A stretch of 64,000 nt of DNA from Sipunculus nudus (GCA_026874595.1 CM049319.1:52650917-52714916), one strand, 5' to 3'; positions 26,301 through 35,477 are shown, counted from the stretch's first letter. Numbers and translations are program-made. Notes: a model not told the origin generated them from the letters alone.

Positions 26301-29019
26301 CCATGCACCATCTCCCCGCTAGATGGTCGAACTCCATTTCACTAAATTACAGATGAATCGATGGAGTTGAACTGGGGAGCTGGGGCCAGGTTTATAACTG
26401 AAAAAATTACAGCCTTACGTGAGTACTCAATTAATGATTTTGGACTTGTGTAAACGAATAGAATTAGGAAATGGCTAAACAGCTGGCAGGGCTGCAGTTA
26501 GTCCACAGGCTAAAAAGTCGGCAGGGGAAAATGACCTTGCCAGCAGTCTATCCCACAGGTTTAACTGCCAGCAAATGAATGAATGCTCTATTTGAGTGTG
26601 ATACTCTGTACTTTCCATTATTATTTTGACAATGAGCTGACAATATAGTGCTGACTTGACAAATTAGACATTTTACCTTTATGTAATAAGTATGTTGAGT
26701 AGGTACAAAAGTGCACATATTGTGATATTTACAGGCTAGTTTAATTCAGATTTTGTGAAAAAAAAAAACTGTGATATTTACAGGGTGGTTTATCAATTTT
26801 GTGATAAAAATATTCCAGAAATGTGAATATGTGTGCAGGGACTGTTTATAGGCCTACACTAGTGTGTTTATGAAATAAATAATTAGTGTGTTTAAACAAA
26901 CAACTCAGGATTTGTCTATTATATGGTCCAAGGATCTTCTTATTACTTGATCAAAGGTAATCAAACAATCTTAAACCACACCCAATTAAAGCTGTTGTGC
27001 CTATTGTGTTGTGAGATGATGCAAGAAATATCCACATCAAATGATTATTCTTACATATAGACAAGCAAAATACCTAATTTGGTAAGTCAGCTCTATATTG
27101 TCAGCTCATTGTCAAAATAATAATGGAAATTACTGAGTATCACACTGAAATTATAGCATACAATTATTTACCTGCAGTTTAGCCTGTAGGTTAGACTGCC
27201 AGCAAGGTTATTTTCCCCTGCTGGCTGTTTCAATAGAGTCTAAAACACTACTGGTCTGGTTGGCAGTGTGGTCTGGTTGGAGACCACTACATGTGATGTA
27301 TAGCTATTAGTACACTGGTCACCCTTTATGCATCAGTGCACAGCCAGCCACACCATACCATCTAATTCGAAAAATAGCTAAATAAACAAATTAACAGATA
27401 ACCCACCAGGCCATTATCTGATTATATGTGCAGTAGAGTAATTATTGGAGTGATAGTGTGTATATATATCTTAGACAATTAACAGTATCTACATTACAGT
27501 AACCTTCAATGAGTGTATTATTTTATATAATCATAACCTTTGCTTATAAATATTAAATACACAATATGTGAGCCAAATGATGCTAGTTAGCAAATTTTTA
27601 AATATTTTGAGTTATTTGTAATAAGAATGATGGCTTTGTGCCACTGGGTTAAGCTAATTACCTTTTAACTTGTCAGGATATAACAGTAACTTTTAAGGAG
27701 ATTACTTTTGCTGTAACAGTAACCTTCGTTGAGAAGACTGTCTGATAGAGAGTCAGTTATCATACTCAGTGATCACACTTCATGAATGTTTCAGTTACAG
27801 TACATAAAACTACTATAAATATCCAACTTATGTACAATAATCTGTACAAACCATACTATACATATTATCAGTTATTTACTGTTATCCAGATCTCTCCAAA
27901 AGATGACAAAAAGGTCCAGCAATAACTTGATAATTTGCTTTTTAATATAATGCATCAGCATATTAATGAAGCTGAAAGCTTCATAAGAGTGACATAATTC
28001 ATTGTAAATAGTCTCAACAGATGGTACTAGATCCAACAAATGGCAATAATTTAATAATATTTTATTTAACATAATAACAATACAGCTCATATACAGGAGG
28101 TAAACATTCTTCCACACAACAGTAATTATATAAAATGTAAAATGTTACACTGAATTTGTGATTTTACACAAATTAGATTTATAGTTATGATTTATTCTGA
28201 TATTTCCTAAATTTATAATAAAACATTGGTCAAGATGGTAATTGTTATTCTATTAATGGGTTTTATATGTGTATGCCCATGTATTGTCACAACACACTCC
28301 CACTTTGACAATCAACTCACCAAAGGTTATAAATTGGTTACTGTTACATCAAAAATAAACACAAGACATCAAATGAGATCAATGGAAATTAATCACACAC
28401 ATACACGGTTAATGTGTGTGTAAAGTTAATTGGCTATGGAATATACACACCTTCACGGCAGTCATTATTCTACTTCCTAAATCGTTATTTTTTTTATCTA
28501 GTTAGTTAATAGCATGTTACTTTTGTTTTCCTTTTTATTCAATTTTAATATTGTAAATTTTATCGGCTTTGGATTAGTGGTATAAACACTAATTTCAGAT
28601 GAATAAAAGATACAGCTTGCTATATTTGATTAACTGCAGCACTTCTATCTGATATAATAGTGTTACTAAGATTAAACACGCCCCCATTTGTTTATATAGC
28701 TTTCATCCAAATTCTAATTAGCCCTGCCGGCTGTTTTTGCCACTTCCTTAGAATTAAACGAACTCAAGTACTTTCAGCACCAGTGTCCATGCCGCGATTC
28801 TGAATTTAGTCGTGTTCAGACCTGCGACCGAATGAACTGTGGCTACCAACCTGTATTTCTCGCAACAGGAGTGGGTGGGAGAGCTGTTGCAGCTGGAGTT
28901 GTAGAAAGTGTTGATGAGACAGGTGCTGGAGTTGGCGTTTGCGTTGTGGTCGCGTTACAACCAAGACACAAAAAACAACAGAGGGCACAGCAAAGTTGGA
29001 TGTTCATTTTTGCCGCCAT
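2201..29019 (-). CDS. TCTN3: Tectonic family protein, TCTN3-like (ten exons, 3' end outside window)
   Basis: Tectonics are secreted or membrane-associated proteins of the ciliary transition-zone (MKS/B9) complex, needed for ciliogenesis and Hedgehog signalling. Seen here: ten exons on the minus strand join in one frame of about 422 codons. In order they give a signal peptide, a Thr/Pro-rich stretch, [20 protein letters not shown] (the family cysteine cluster), [35 protein letters not shown], a CQNVIEKV segment and [15 protein letters not shown]. The FRQNSP, SGDP, YYEYF and CQNV segments resemble TCTN3 more than TCTN1 or TCTN2, but the paralogue call is from memory. The domestic join is: 29019-28851, 24448-24328, 21130-21024, 18530-18394, 16519-16417, 12221-12103, 11328-11244, 9763-9564, 8914-8789, 2300-2201. 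Odd points: introns 2 and 6 appear to be GC-AG, and introns reach 6.5 kb and are full of repeats. The C-terminal part (roughly a third of a typical tectonic) is not in the window. Confidence 0.93.
2301..4677. other. Tectonic intron 9, left part: AT-rich, few landmarks
   Basis: Mostly unique AT-rich intron. At 2630-2661 there is an isolated copy of one family A terminus (GGGACCCATGGGTCATGGTG followed by CTCAGCTGA) without the rest of the element. A G-rich run lies at 3441-3460. The text around 3720-4460 (AATTTATGCAAAATTGAC, TTTCCTGATTTTTGACAA) is internally repetitive but degraded. Confidence 0.5.
4678..8420 (+). repeat. Composite repeat (family B) with GGTGGCGCCACC, in tectonic intron 9
   Basis: It begins AACTAGAATATGGGTAGTC (4678) and ends AGCTCACAGGTTCGCTAA (about 8417). 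The left part is tandem with a 279-bp unit; the landmark GG(T)GGCGCAACC...AAAATCC recurs near 4832, 5110, 5389 and 5667. The middle (6570-6950) repeats CTGCACTGAGTGAACTCTTGACCTG. The right part repeats CCATTTGAACAAACTT and TCAGCCAAAAAT(C/G). The exact palindrome GGTGGCGCCACC occurs at 4982, 5667, 5816, 6277 and 7935. The same order recurs at 40.3-42.6 kb and, inverted, at 50.8-52.7 kb. No coding capacity seen. Confidence 0.8.
8789..8914 (-). CDS. TCTN3: Tectonic exon 9
   Basis: Acceptor CTTCCTTAG|GTA, donor CTCAAG|GTGAGT, 42 codons, phase 0 to 0. It encodes [20 protein letters not shown], then [22 protein letters not shown]. The alternating hydrophobic pattern and position match the beta-rich tectonic domain preceding the SGNPGY motif. 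Confidence 0.9.
9386..9552 (+). mobile_element. Short family A element with both termini
   Basis: It starts GGGACCCATGAGTCATGGTG/CTCAGCTG and ends CAGATGACTTTCAGTCTGCTGAGC. The two ends contain GCTCAGCTG and CTGCTGAGC, near inverted copies. The internal 336-bp units are almost absent. It lies in tectonic intron 8, with its right end about 13 bases from the exon 8 donor. Confidence 0.65.
9564..9763 (-). CDS. TCTN3: Tectonic exon 8
   Basis: Acceptor TTGCTTCCAG|CCA, donor GAAAAG|GTACAT, phase 1 to 0. It begins [20 protein letters not shown], then [20 protein letters not shown], and ends DGCQNVIEK. Four N-glycosylation sequons (NVT, NSS, NGS, NFT) fit an extracellular or lumenal protein. CQNVIEKV continuing into exon 9 resembles the TCTN3 CQNV segment. 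A short family A repeat ends only about 13 bases inside the downstream intron. Confidence 0.92.
9955..10255 (-). mobile_element. tRNA-derived SINE-like element
   Basis: On the minus strand from 10255 the sequence begins TGACCTCGGTGGTCTAGCCG, an A-box-like head. About 35 bases on comes GAGTTCAAATCTGAGC, which resembles a B box. The body contains GGGCTTGCAGGTGTTGTAAA. A related head is at 10985-11060 and related bodies are at 12540-12610 and 62800-63110. No intact tRNA cloverleaf is claimed. Confidence 0.6.
10690..10955 (+). mobile_element. Degraded copy of the 335-bp Harbinger-like MITE
   Basis: The sequence ATGTCATATGATCAAGGAAA through GATGCGGGAGGTGCATGTGA and ACCATACCTTTC matches the element at 43637-43971, ending TTTTTTGCC|TAA. 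The left terminus is not recognised. Another partial copy is at 61185-61430. Confidence 0.6.
10985..11060 (-). mobile_element. SINE head fragment
   Basis: The minus strand reads GCCGGGAGATTGTGAGTTCATGTCTC, a B-box-like segment almost identical to the heads at 10.2 kb and 62.8 kb. The rest of the element is not visible. Confidence 0.45.
11244..11328 (-). CDS. TCTN3: Tectonic exon 7, Thr-rich linker
   Basis: Acceptor TTTTTTTTCAG|ACA, donor GGAC|GTGAGT, phase 0 to 1. It encodes [12 protein letters not shown], then [16 protein letters not shown]. The PVILI part fits a conserved beta strand of the family. The Thr-rich half looks like an O-glycosylatable insertion between conserved segments (inference). 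Confidence 0.85.
11725..11960 (-). mobile_element. Second tRNA-derived SINE family, copy 1
   Basis: On the minus strand, AAATGCTTGGCTCTC is followed by a B-box-like TTGGTTCAATCCCGGCATGG. The body ends in an AT-rich tail with TTTACATGGACTGTACAAGT on the plus strand. It matches 23632-23865 along its length. Confidence 0.65.
12103..12221 (-). CDS. TCTN3: Tectonic exon 6
   Basis: Acceptor TATTTCCAG|CTT. It encodes (A)[19 protein letters not shown], then [24 protein letters not shown]-x(6)-C-TR and SYY-x-F-x-V match the tectonic family. Two donors keep phase 0: CAG|GTTATC after 12112, with poor consensus, and AGG|GCAAGT after 12103, a GC donor that adds Val-Ile-Arg. The second is preferred because FQVIRTP then aligns with a conserved F-x-V-(L/I)-(K/R)-x-P stretch. 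The start of the exon is secure, and the end is uncertain by 9 bases. Confidence 0.88.
12540..12610 (-). mobile_element. SINE body fragment
   Basis: TCCTAGTGTTAACCAGGCCA through CACCTGCAGGCCCAGGATGT parallels ACTAGTGTCACCCAGGCCTG...CACCTGCAAGCCCTGGGTGT at 9983-10030. Only the body is present. Confidence 0.45.
12855..13408 (+). mobile_element. hAT-like nonautonomous element, intact copy
   Basis: A 554-bp element flanked by the 8-bp direct repeat GACTGCTG (12847-12854 and 13409-13416). It starts CTAGCCGTGACAACC and ends GGTCGATATGATGCTA. A subterminal inverted pair (GTGACAACCTGACTC and GCCTACACAGGTTGTGA) forms a hairpin within the first 80 bases. A second copy is at 34651-35477 with a different 8-bp duplication. 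The hAT assignment rests on duplication size; the termini are only weakly inverted (TAGC/GCTA). Confidence 0.72.
13417..16416. other. Tectonic intron 5, right part
   Basis: No exon supported. 14040-14120 has a B-box-like GAAGTTCAAGCCCCGGGTCA and may be a SINE relic. The short open frames at 14420-14641, 14817-15194 and 15292-15579 do not fit the gene (see rejected list). 15911-16010 is a duplicated copy of 16321-16410. Confidence 0.45.
15911..16410 (+). repeat. Local direct duplication beside tectonic exon 5
   Basis: ATTTTCTGTCATAGACCTGT and GTGTTGTGCAAGGTATGTGA (15958-16007) recur as ATTTTCTGTCTTAGACCTGC and GTGTTGTGCAATGTATGTGA (16357-16406), about 400 bp apart. The second copy runs to within about 10 bases of the exon 5 donor. 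Confidence 0.6.
16417..16519 (-). CDS. TCTN3: Tectonic exon 5
   Basis: Acceptor TTTGTTTCCAG|AGT, donor GCAG|GTAAAG. It encodes [18 protein letters not shown], then [16 protein letters not shown], ending in phase 1. The (A/S)GDP-L-Y start and the C-x-(D/S)NNPAAFL junction with exon 6 are recognisable tectonic features. Confidence 0.93.
16520..18393. other. Tectonic intron 4, no feature supported
   Basis: AT-rich intron. A B-box-like GGGGTTCAAATCCCCCC lies at 17159-17175 without a clear A box. Nothing else seen. Confidence 0.45.
18394..18530 (-). CDS. TCTN3: Tectonic exon 4
   Basis: Acceptor GTGCTTTCAG|ATC, donor TACAGG|GTGAGT. It encodes (Y)[37 protein letters not shown] and TVESPIYR, following directly on FCIQVDN-Y from exon 3. 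The phase changes from 1 to 0. The first 20 bases of this exon and the adjoining intron recur at 21795-21921 (see the repeat entry). Confidence 0.9.
18511..18637 (-). repeat. 127-bp duplicated segment, parent copy across exon 4 acceptor
   Basis: It contains the first 20 bases of tectonic exon 4, its acceptor and 107 bases of intron 3. It is ungapped against 21795-21921 with three mismatches (about 98 percent identity). Confidence 0.9.
18638..21023. other. Tectonic intron 3
   Basis: 20360-20800 holds a degenerate tandem repeat with the landmark TGACCT(C/A)ATTAAATATG at about 150-bp spacing. Related text is at 24000-24240, 47930-48150 and 55320-55700. It ends with an ACAGACAGACAGAC stretch near 20800-20828. 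No exon is supported between 18638 and 20360. Confidence 0.5.
21024..21130 (-). CDS. TCTN3: Tectonic exon 3
   Basis: Acceptor TTTTATTTTCAG|GCC, donor AACT|GTAAGT. With the two bases carried from exon 2 it reads [21 protein letters not shown] then [15 protein letters not shown]. The FRxNSP and (L/I)FCIxVxN segments are typical of the tectonic N-terminal region. Ends in phase 1. Confidence 0.9.
21640..22690 (+). repeat. 157-bp tandem array with TTGACCTTGAAGATGAAGGTCA
   Basis: GACCTTGAA recurs at 21927, 22071, 22227, 22384 and 22542, with spacings of 144, 156, 157 and 158. Units share GGTCAAGGTCACTGGGTTT, GGGAACCATCAGTGT and CAGCCCTTCAAAAGTTAT. Degraded copies are at 36240-36430. The AAGGTCAAGGTCA half-sites resemble nuclear-receptor response elements, but this is common in molluscan repeats and no function is claimed. 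Confidence 0.8.
21795..21921 (-). repeat. 127-bp duplicated segment, daughter copy in intron 2
   Basis: A copy of 18511-18637 carrying a complete polypyrimidine tract and acceptor (GTGCTTTCAG|ATCAACAGAG) but only 20 bases of exon. The exon frame would then run into an early stop. It lies inside intron 2 on the same strand, so it is a potential decoy splice site. Confidence 0.88.
22691..24327. other. Tectonic intron 2, remainder
   Basis: Apart from the SINE at 23632-23865 and a TGACCT-type repeat at 24000-24240, nothing is supported. Confidence 0.45.
23632..23865 (-). mobile_element. Second tRNA-derived SINE family, copy 2
   Basis: The minus strand from 23865 reads GGCCTGGACAGTGAAGGGGT (A-box-like) and then CCCAGGTTTGATCCCCGG (B-box-like). 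The body and AT-rich tail match 11725-11960. It lies in tectonic intron 2. Confidence 0.65.
24328..24448 (-). CDS. TCTN3: Tectonic exon 2: conserved cysteine cluster
   Basis: Acceptor TTGTTACAG|ATCTGG. The exon encodes [20 protein letters not shown], then [19 protein letters not shown]. The CPC-x(7)-CD-x-NCCCD-x-DC arrangement is the signature of the tectonic family and is the strongest single identifier of this gene. The preferred donor is ACGAG|GCAAGTG, a GC donor with otherwise ideal consensus. It leaves phase 2, which exon 3 needs. The GT donor four bases further on (CAA|GTGTCA) leaves phase 0 and would make exon 3 read TGA at its third codon. Confidence 0.92.
24449..28850. other. Tectonic intron 1
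   Basis: A 4.4-kb intron holding a TC microsatellite (25071-25089), the foldback element at 26517-27225 and AT-rich sequence. 25255-25440 contains a GAGCTACACTGGCTGCC string typical of the end of LINE reverse transcriptases (L-H-W-L-P), too short to call. Confidence 0.5.
26517..27225. mobile_element. Foldback-type element with long inverted repeats
   Basis: The left arm (GGCAGGGGAAAATGACCTTG ... ATTATTTTGACAATGAGCTG, to about 26690) and the right arm (from about 27050; CAGCTCATTGTCAAAATAAT ... AAGGTTATTTTCCCCTGCTG) are imperfect inverted copies of about 150-170 bp. The centre is about 360 bp with two TGTGATATTTACAGG copies. No open frame. Probably a nonautonomous DNA transposon. Confidence 0.7.
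28851..29019 (-). CDS. TCTN3: Tectonic exon 1: start codon, signal peptide, Thr/Pro-rich segment
   Basis: The ATG at 29019 opens [20 protein letters not shown], a hydrophobic Cys-rich signal peptide of about 21 residues, followed by about 35 residues rich in Thr, Pro, Ser and Ala. A second in-frame ATG lies at 29007. The first is chosen because it sits in a GGCGGC-type start context and gives a normal n-region. Donor ACAG|GTTGGT leaves phase 1 (56 codons plus one base). Low-complexity Thr/Pro sequence after the signal is usual in tectonics and is probably O-glycosylated (inference). Confidence 0.88.
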
Positions 29020-29521
29020 ATTGTTTACAGGATGCCAATGGTTTCCGCTACATGCAAACTACTGAGGCTTCATGAATATTTATAAAATGAAACACTTTTC
29101 CGTTGTGATGAAAAAATCAAGTACTCTTAGGGCTCTTTCTATATATATTAAAAAAAACCTTTAATGTAGAGACATTAGCGCAGTCTAATGTTCTAACATT
29201 GTTCTTCATCAGTTTGTAACCCCCCCCCCCAAAGTGTGCAGGTGGATTGCATTTACGTACAAATTGTGGTAAGAACTTAATCTTAGACTGATACCTTCCT
29301 TTCATTTTGCCCTTCACCGGTGACAAACTTTGAAAAAATCCCCTTTAACTCCTGGGTACCAGACTATATTTCCTACTCTCCAAGCAGTACAGGAAATTAC
29401 CAGGTATTGTCTAAAACCCGGATGCCGGAAATCGGATGACGGATGATAGATCGGATTCCAGGTCGGATGCCAAGCCGGACGTCAAACATTACTATACCTG
29501 TGCACAAACAGCCAGAAGAAT

Positions 29522-29572
<51 letters not shown>

Positions 29573-32500
29573 TATGTGTGTGTGTGTTTTCAGTGTAATT
29601 TACATATAAATTTGTATAAACATACCAGGGTCGTACATTCCGCAACTTCAGATACATAGTAAAATTTTTGGATAAAATGGAGAATATCAATGCTTTCTCC
29701 TTAATAAATTGTAGAAAAATTTATTTTAAACATGCTTAAATTCAAAATTAAATCAATGTTATAATTATGATTTTTTGCTCTTTGGGCAATTCATTTTCAT
29801 GAGGTTTTTTTTAAAGAGCTGGTTAAGGATTATTATTATTTTCCTTATAAATGATCAGACCTTATTAACACCAAAGCCCATCAGCACAGTTTAACAGTGG
29901 CGGATTCAAAGGTTCTGGCCTTTGAATAAATAAGCATTACTACAATTGTGTATATATACAATATCATTAAAATGAAATGGCGATCCTAGCCCATTAATAT
30001 AATTTATGATTATTAGTGAGTTTGATCACAGTGTAAAGCTTATAAATATTTACAAAGTTATACATTCCGTGAGTAAAATGCTATATTGTACTGCAATGCA
30101 ATATAATACTTATAAAAGGAATTCGGTTCACGTTTGTTCGCAATGTTCTCTAAAACCGCGTTGTGTACAATATTGTGCCATGCATCATTTTAATGGTTAT
30201 AACCCCGCAGTGACATAGGCGATATGAAAATAAATTATTTCTAATATACATATAATTTTGAATAATTTTTCCGTTTTTTTTACCGAGCACAGCCGAACTG
30301 CCTTCGGAAATCACCAGAATGCGTGCATCGTGGTCACTTAACCTCTAACACTAAGGACTATTGTTCATATGAATAACGCTTGCTTTCAATGAGGGATTTG
30401 ACCCACGTGGGTTCGTGGTCAGTAAAAGAGAAAAACACATGTTTCTCGCTTTATGAAATGGAGTTCAACCCAGGAGGATAAATAACAAAACCTTATTCAA
30501 GGTCCCAATTTCAGTAACAGGGCTGGGGTGGTGGCGGGGGTTTCAAGCCTCAAAACTTGTCTGATACGTTGAAAAAACCGTTGCGGTGGCTGAAAATGGG
30601 ATACGGACCCACTGCATGGAGTCCCGCTGGGTCCGCTTCTGCTACTTACGATGTATGCATATTACTGTTTCCTTCTTCAGGAACATTTTCGTTGCAACGT
30701 ACATATTATTAATCTTTCATGTGTTCCTCACATCAGCCTATTCTTTATACGTCCAACGATAGAAACCATGCAGTCAAATATCAACGAAACACTGTATGCC
30801 TCGCGTCTCATTCCGGTTCGCAAAGTAAACCATCACTGACCAGGTTTTCGAGGTAAACATACCGGGGTATGATTTTTGCCACGAGCACAAAATAACAATA
30901 AAAAATATTTGTACATATCGTTTTCCGAGTGTACCCCACTAAAAATCGATATTTTCTTTTAACTTCCATAATAAAAAATGAGCCAACATTCAATATCTCA
31001 GTAAATATAGCTCCCAAACCCCGGTAAAAAGCCCGGTATACCGGGTTTATCAGTTAGTGATTCCATAAGCTCCATTCACATGCAGACATTTACTCATTTA
31101 ATTATATTTGCATATGGAGTATATTTACGCTTGTGCGTAAAATTCTACTTTAAGTTTATTTATAATGTGGTCACATGTCATTAATGGTCAGGTATGCACA
31201 TTGACATTTGAAATTTGACAACTATAAGAGTTAAACACGGACCCAATTAAGGACTTAAAGCTCACATGTGAATATTTTCTCTTTAAAGACACTCTAGCTA
31301 TAGGAACAAGAATTATTCTATACCATGGTGGACGGGAGTTTTCGGATAGGACATTCCGGAATTGGATAATCCGGACAAGGACGTTTCAGACAGGTTTTTT
31401 TTTTATATGAAAAGGCTATCAGTTTTGCAATTAATGGAAATTGTTCCAAATCTAAGCAAATCAAAGCCACCAATATGTCTGCGAAAGTTGTGAGAAAAAT
31501 GAGTATAGACAGTATTCTTCAAATCTGCATGATAAAAGGGATATATGTTATAATAATTCCTACCCTTTCCCTTTGTATTATACTTATACCAAAATGATAT
31601 AACATAACTAACCGCTAAAAATGTACACGTTTCAACCAGCCCTTAACAAACAAAAACGCACAAAATACACGCTAAACAAAACTGTAGATCACTTGGTCCA
31701 GCATAAACATTTATAAGAATATAAACTCGCTGTGTCCGTGGGGCCATTGTTTAGAAGAGGAATTAACAGATAGACAGCTGACGGAAAGATGGACCCCGAT
31801 ATATCGTTGTATAGCTCACAGGTTAATTGAGAATCATTGTGTCTTCAACATTATGAAGTATCTAATTAAACATGAATGACCGGGTAAGGGAAGGATATAG
31901 CCTGATCGAGCAGAAGTTGACTTCAAAGATGAAGGTACCTGCATGGTTCATTTCCCATCAATGCGTCAAAGACAAAACTACCAAAGTTTGTCTGGCCTTT
32001 ATACATCACCATTTCAGAACTGCACCTGAGTCTGTTTTAATATTTTTTGTTTTCACTTATATTACCTCAACTGTTGTTCTTGGATCACCTGATACATATT
32101 CTTAAACCAAAGGATATTTCTTACAACGTGGCGTATGAAAACTTTGAGATTTCTCGTAGAGGGTTGATTTCTTTTAAATATTTTTTTAAATATATTGGTT
32201 TTATGTATATGCCTTTAACTCGATATTTCTCATAGCATTACATTTTCAAAATATTGAGTTATAAGCATATGCACAAATGCCAAAATGGATCCAATCTTTA
32301 ACAGGAAGACATCGTTTATAGGTGAAAATTTAAAACTAATTAATGCACATTTCAGACTTCAATGTCTTATAAGGTCATAATTTTATAAGTAAGTACGATA
32401 ATTAAAATATGTAAATATCTCTTTGAGTTTACCAATATTTTAATATGATGCATAAAACTATCCTTTATTTGCATATTTATGTTGGAATAAATTATTTTTA

Positions 32501-32873
32501 TTTGAATACCTGAAATCTGTTTAAATATTTTAAAATCTAGATCAAATCAACCATTATTTGGAAACCCAAAGTTTTCATATAATAACATGTTAAGTGCATT
32601 TATTAACTCTTTATATGTATACAACCAATAAGTTTTGCTTTAATTTTGACCACGAAATATAAATTCCGATCTTGACCTACTATAGAGCGACTGAATTTCT
32701 TGTTTAAATTAATAAATATATAATTATTAGCCAATTTGTAACATTTTAAAGGTCAGTTCGTTTATATATGCAAATAAGAAATCTGTTCACATGACACAAT
32801 TTACTCAATAAGTAAAGTTATTTGCATGCAAATATGCATTTGCATCACCACCTGAGGTCGTGAAAATATACTT

Positions 32874-32905
<32 letters not shown>

Positions 32906-34120
32906 TTATTTTACCCATGTCAGTTTACTCCATGAGTATTTATACTCACATATGCAAATCTGTTCACATGACACATTACACTTACACAAGTAAATTACTT
33001 ATATATGTATATGTACTCACAGGAGTAAATGTGTGTATGTGAATCGGGCTTTAAGCTGAAAAGTCCTTCCCGCTAACCATATACTCTGCCTTCTCCCATC
33101 CCGGGTTTACACCCATTTTAGATTCCTGTTGAAAAGCAACAGACACAATAGGAATTCATGTAGTGCAGATCAAAAGGTTTAGGACAGTGTTAATGTGTGT
33201 ATTTTAACGTGACTATTGTAAGAATTCAGGGACACATGAAGGAGGCATTATAGGTGGTTTCCGTCCCTTTAAAAATTATAATATCACAGTTTATTCAGGA
33301 GTGGAATTTCGTAATACAGACCAATGAAAGTGCCCAAAATTTCTTCATTTTGACTATATCATTTAATTTCTCCCACAATATGGCCCCTTTTATTTAACTT
33401 ACATATAGCATTATGTGCCAATAAATATATTATTTAAGCTATTTTTCTAATATTGTATCCTAATGATTATATTACACAGATGCACTGTACTGAAAGATTT
33501 CACTTTAATATTTGATTTATCGTTGATATATATAATAGCAGAGAACAAAAAGCAGAATCAAATTCTCAGTGTACAATTAAAAAAAAATTAATAATACTTA
33601 TATAGTTCAGCATAAAATAATGGAGAAAGGGTAAATTTTATAATTGATTTTTTCTAAATATCCTTTAAGCAAGGACATTCTAAATTTAATTTATTTATGT
33701 TGTGACTACTTACCCATCTGTGACAGGTATAAACGACAAGAAAATTCAATTATCTATGACGGAAATAATAATAATAATAATAAAAATATTAATAATAAAT
33801 TTATTTTTAAATATCGAAATATCCATTGCTCTAACCGCTTTACACTAAAAGTATATATTATAGACTAACATAAAAAAATATAAAAATATATATGAGACAA
33901 AAGTATAAAATTCATAGAGTAGCACAATGCACGATTACTGGTAAGGACTATTGTAACATTCTAGTATAATATTTTACGAAAGGTAACGTTTTACTTTTTA
34001 CTTTTTACTTGAACACCATCAAAGGTGGCAGTGGACCAGCCTAACTCAGTGCCCTCTTCTGCACCATGCACAGAGGAGGTGGTGAATGGGACAGTGAACA
34101 AATCATGGTCATCAGACCTG
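29020..34120. other. Intergenic, upstream of the tectonic gene
   Basis: The tectonic promoter should lie just right of 29019; no TATA box is evident. Simple repeats: (TA)n at 29524-29568 and (TAA)n at 32875-32905, plus a shorter ATA-rich run near 33764-33800. A GGATGCCGGAAATCGGATGA-type degenerate repeat lies at 29418-29480. No gene is supported. 30380-31060 and 31300-32300 show nothing recognisable. Confidence 0.45.
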
Positions 34121-34650
34121 AGAATCATAGATGGTTTGTAAGGATGTAAACGTTTCTGAATGTAAACTGGTACAATGTTGTTACCAGCCTGTTAACGCAG
34201 ATAAGAATACAGCAGCCATGCAGGATTAACAGGTCAGCCTTCTGTTGACTAATAGCACAAATGTTGTCATTGTGGACATGCGGGGGAGCTGTTTCAGCGC
34301 TGCCGCCTTGTCTGTAAGCCGACCGGTATGGTTCCAGTAAGTTGTTATTGGTTAGGAACGTGTACAGCTGAGATGCCCACTGTCTCAATCAGTTTAGACA
34401 CATAGGCAAAATCGGAGATTGGACGATAGTATTCAGTTGATCTGGGTCGAGCGAAACTTCCTTAAGAAGAGGGGTCACAACAGTTGACTTGAAACACTGA
34501 AGGGAGACACCAGCCTCTAGAGATTTGTTGATGATGGTGGTAACAATGTGTGCCAACATTGTAACTTCCTTTTTTACCAAAGATGTGGAAAACGGATCTA
34601 GATCGCAAAGTTTTCTTGTTTAGGGAAGATGTTATGAGTTGTGTCATATC

Positions 34651-35477
34651 ATAGCTGTGACAACCCGAGTAGGCAGTCGGATAATTGGGCTGGTAAGCCT
34701 ACTCGAGTCGTGATACAAAAAAAAAAATATCGAGAAGTGTTTCGCAGTGGTCTTGCATCTTGTTGCATTCACATTGTGGTAAACGGATTATGTGCTAAGA
34801 ATGATAAATTTACACAAATGTATACATGTGAGCTCACAACTAAAACTGGTCATTTCCTGTATCGCCTGTTAGCTTGCCTGCGTCATGTATCCGTGCGACG
34901 CTGCGAGCCATGCTTGTGTTCATGCGGTCATAAATTCATCAAACATACCGAGGGGTTTACCAATGTGCTGGATTAAAACGGAACTTTTCTCGCTCATGGT
35001 TGGTATTATTAGAAAGTAAACAAAAATGCGAAAGATTGGTCTGGTTTATATTGATTGACAGTGTACCTGTAGGCCATGAAGGGTGTCAGAAATGACGAAA
35101 ATATTTAAGGCCTCATAATGCGTTCCTCAGACTTAAATGTAAAGACACTGGCGCCAGTAATCTGGTTGTAATGCCAGAGGGTCGATACACAGGCGCTTGA
35201 ATCGCTATTTGTGTTGATATTGGCTTAAATCGTGTTCAATTTACCTTAACAACAGTCCCCTACCGTTTAATGAGCTGTAAACCATGTTATATCGCTTGCC
35301 GGTACTTGTTTATATAATAGATACTATCTATTATATAAACAAGTACCGGCAAGCGATATAACATGGTTTACAGCTCATTAAACGGTAGGGGACTGTTGTT
35401 AAGGTAAATTGAACACGATTTAAGCCAATATCAACACAAATAGCGATTCAAGCGCCTGTGGTCGATATGACCCTATA
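34651..35477 (+). mobile_element. hAT-like nonautonomous element, copy interrupted by a palindrome
   Basis: Flanked by the direct repeat GTCATATC (34643-34650 and 35478-35485, extendable to GTCATATCAT). It interrupts the LINE frame at MDDM|T. It starts ATAGCTGTGACAACCC and matches 12855-13408 along its length. Without the inner 280-bp insertion it is 547 bp, against 554 bp for the intact copy. Confidence 0.8.
35188..35460. mobile_element. Perfect 273-bp palindrome inserted in the hAT-like element
   Basis: Two 136-base arms are exact reverse complements around one base (C at 35324). It begins CACAGGCGCTTGAATCGC and ends GCGATTCAAGCGCCTGTG. It is flanked by GTCGATA at 35181-35187 and 35461-35467; this sequence is present once at the matching place in the intact copy (13394-13400), so it is a 7-bp (possibly 8-bp) target duplication. 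No open frame. Confidence 0.85.
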
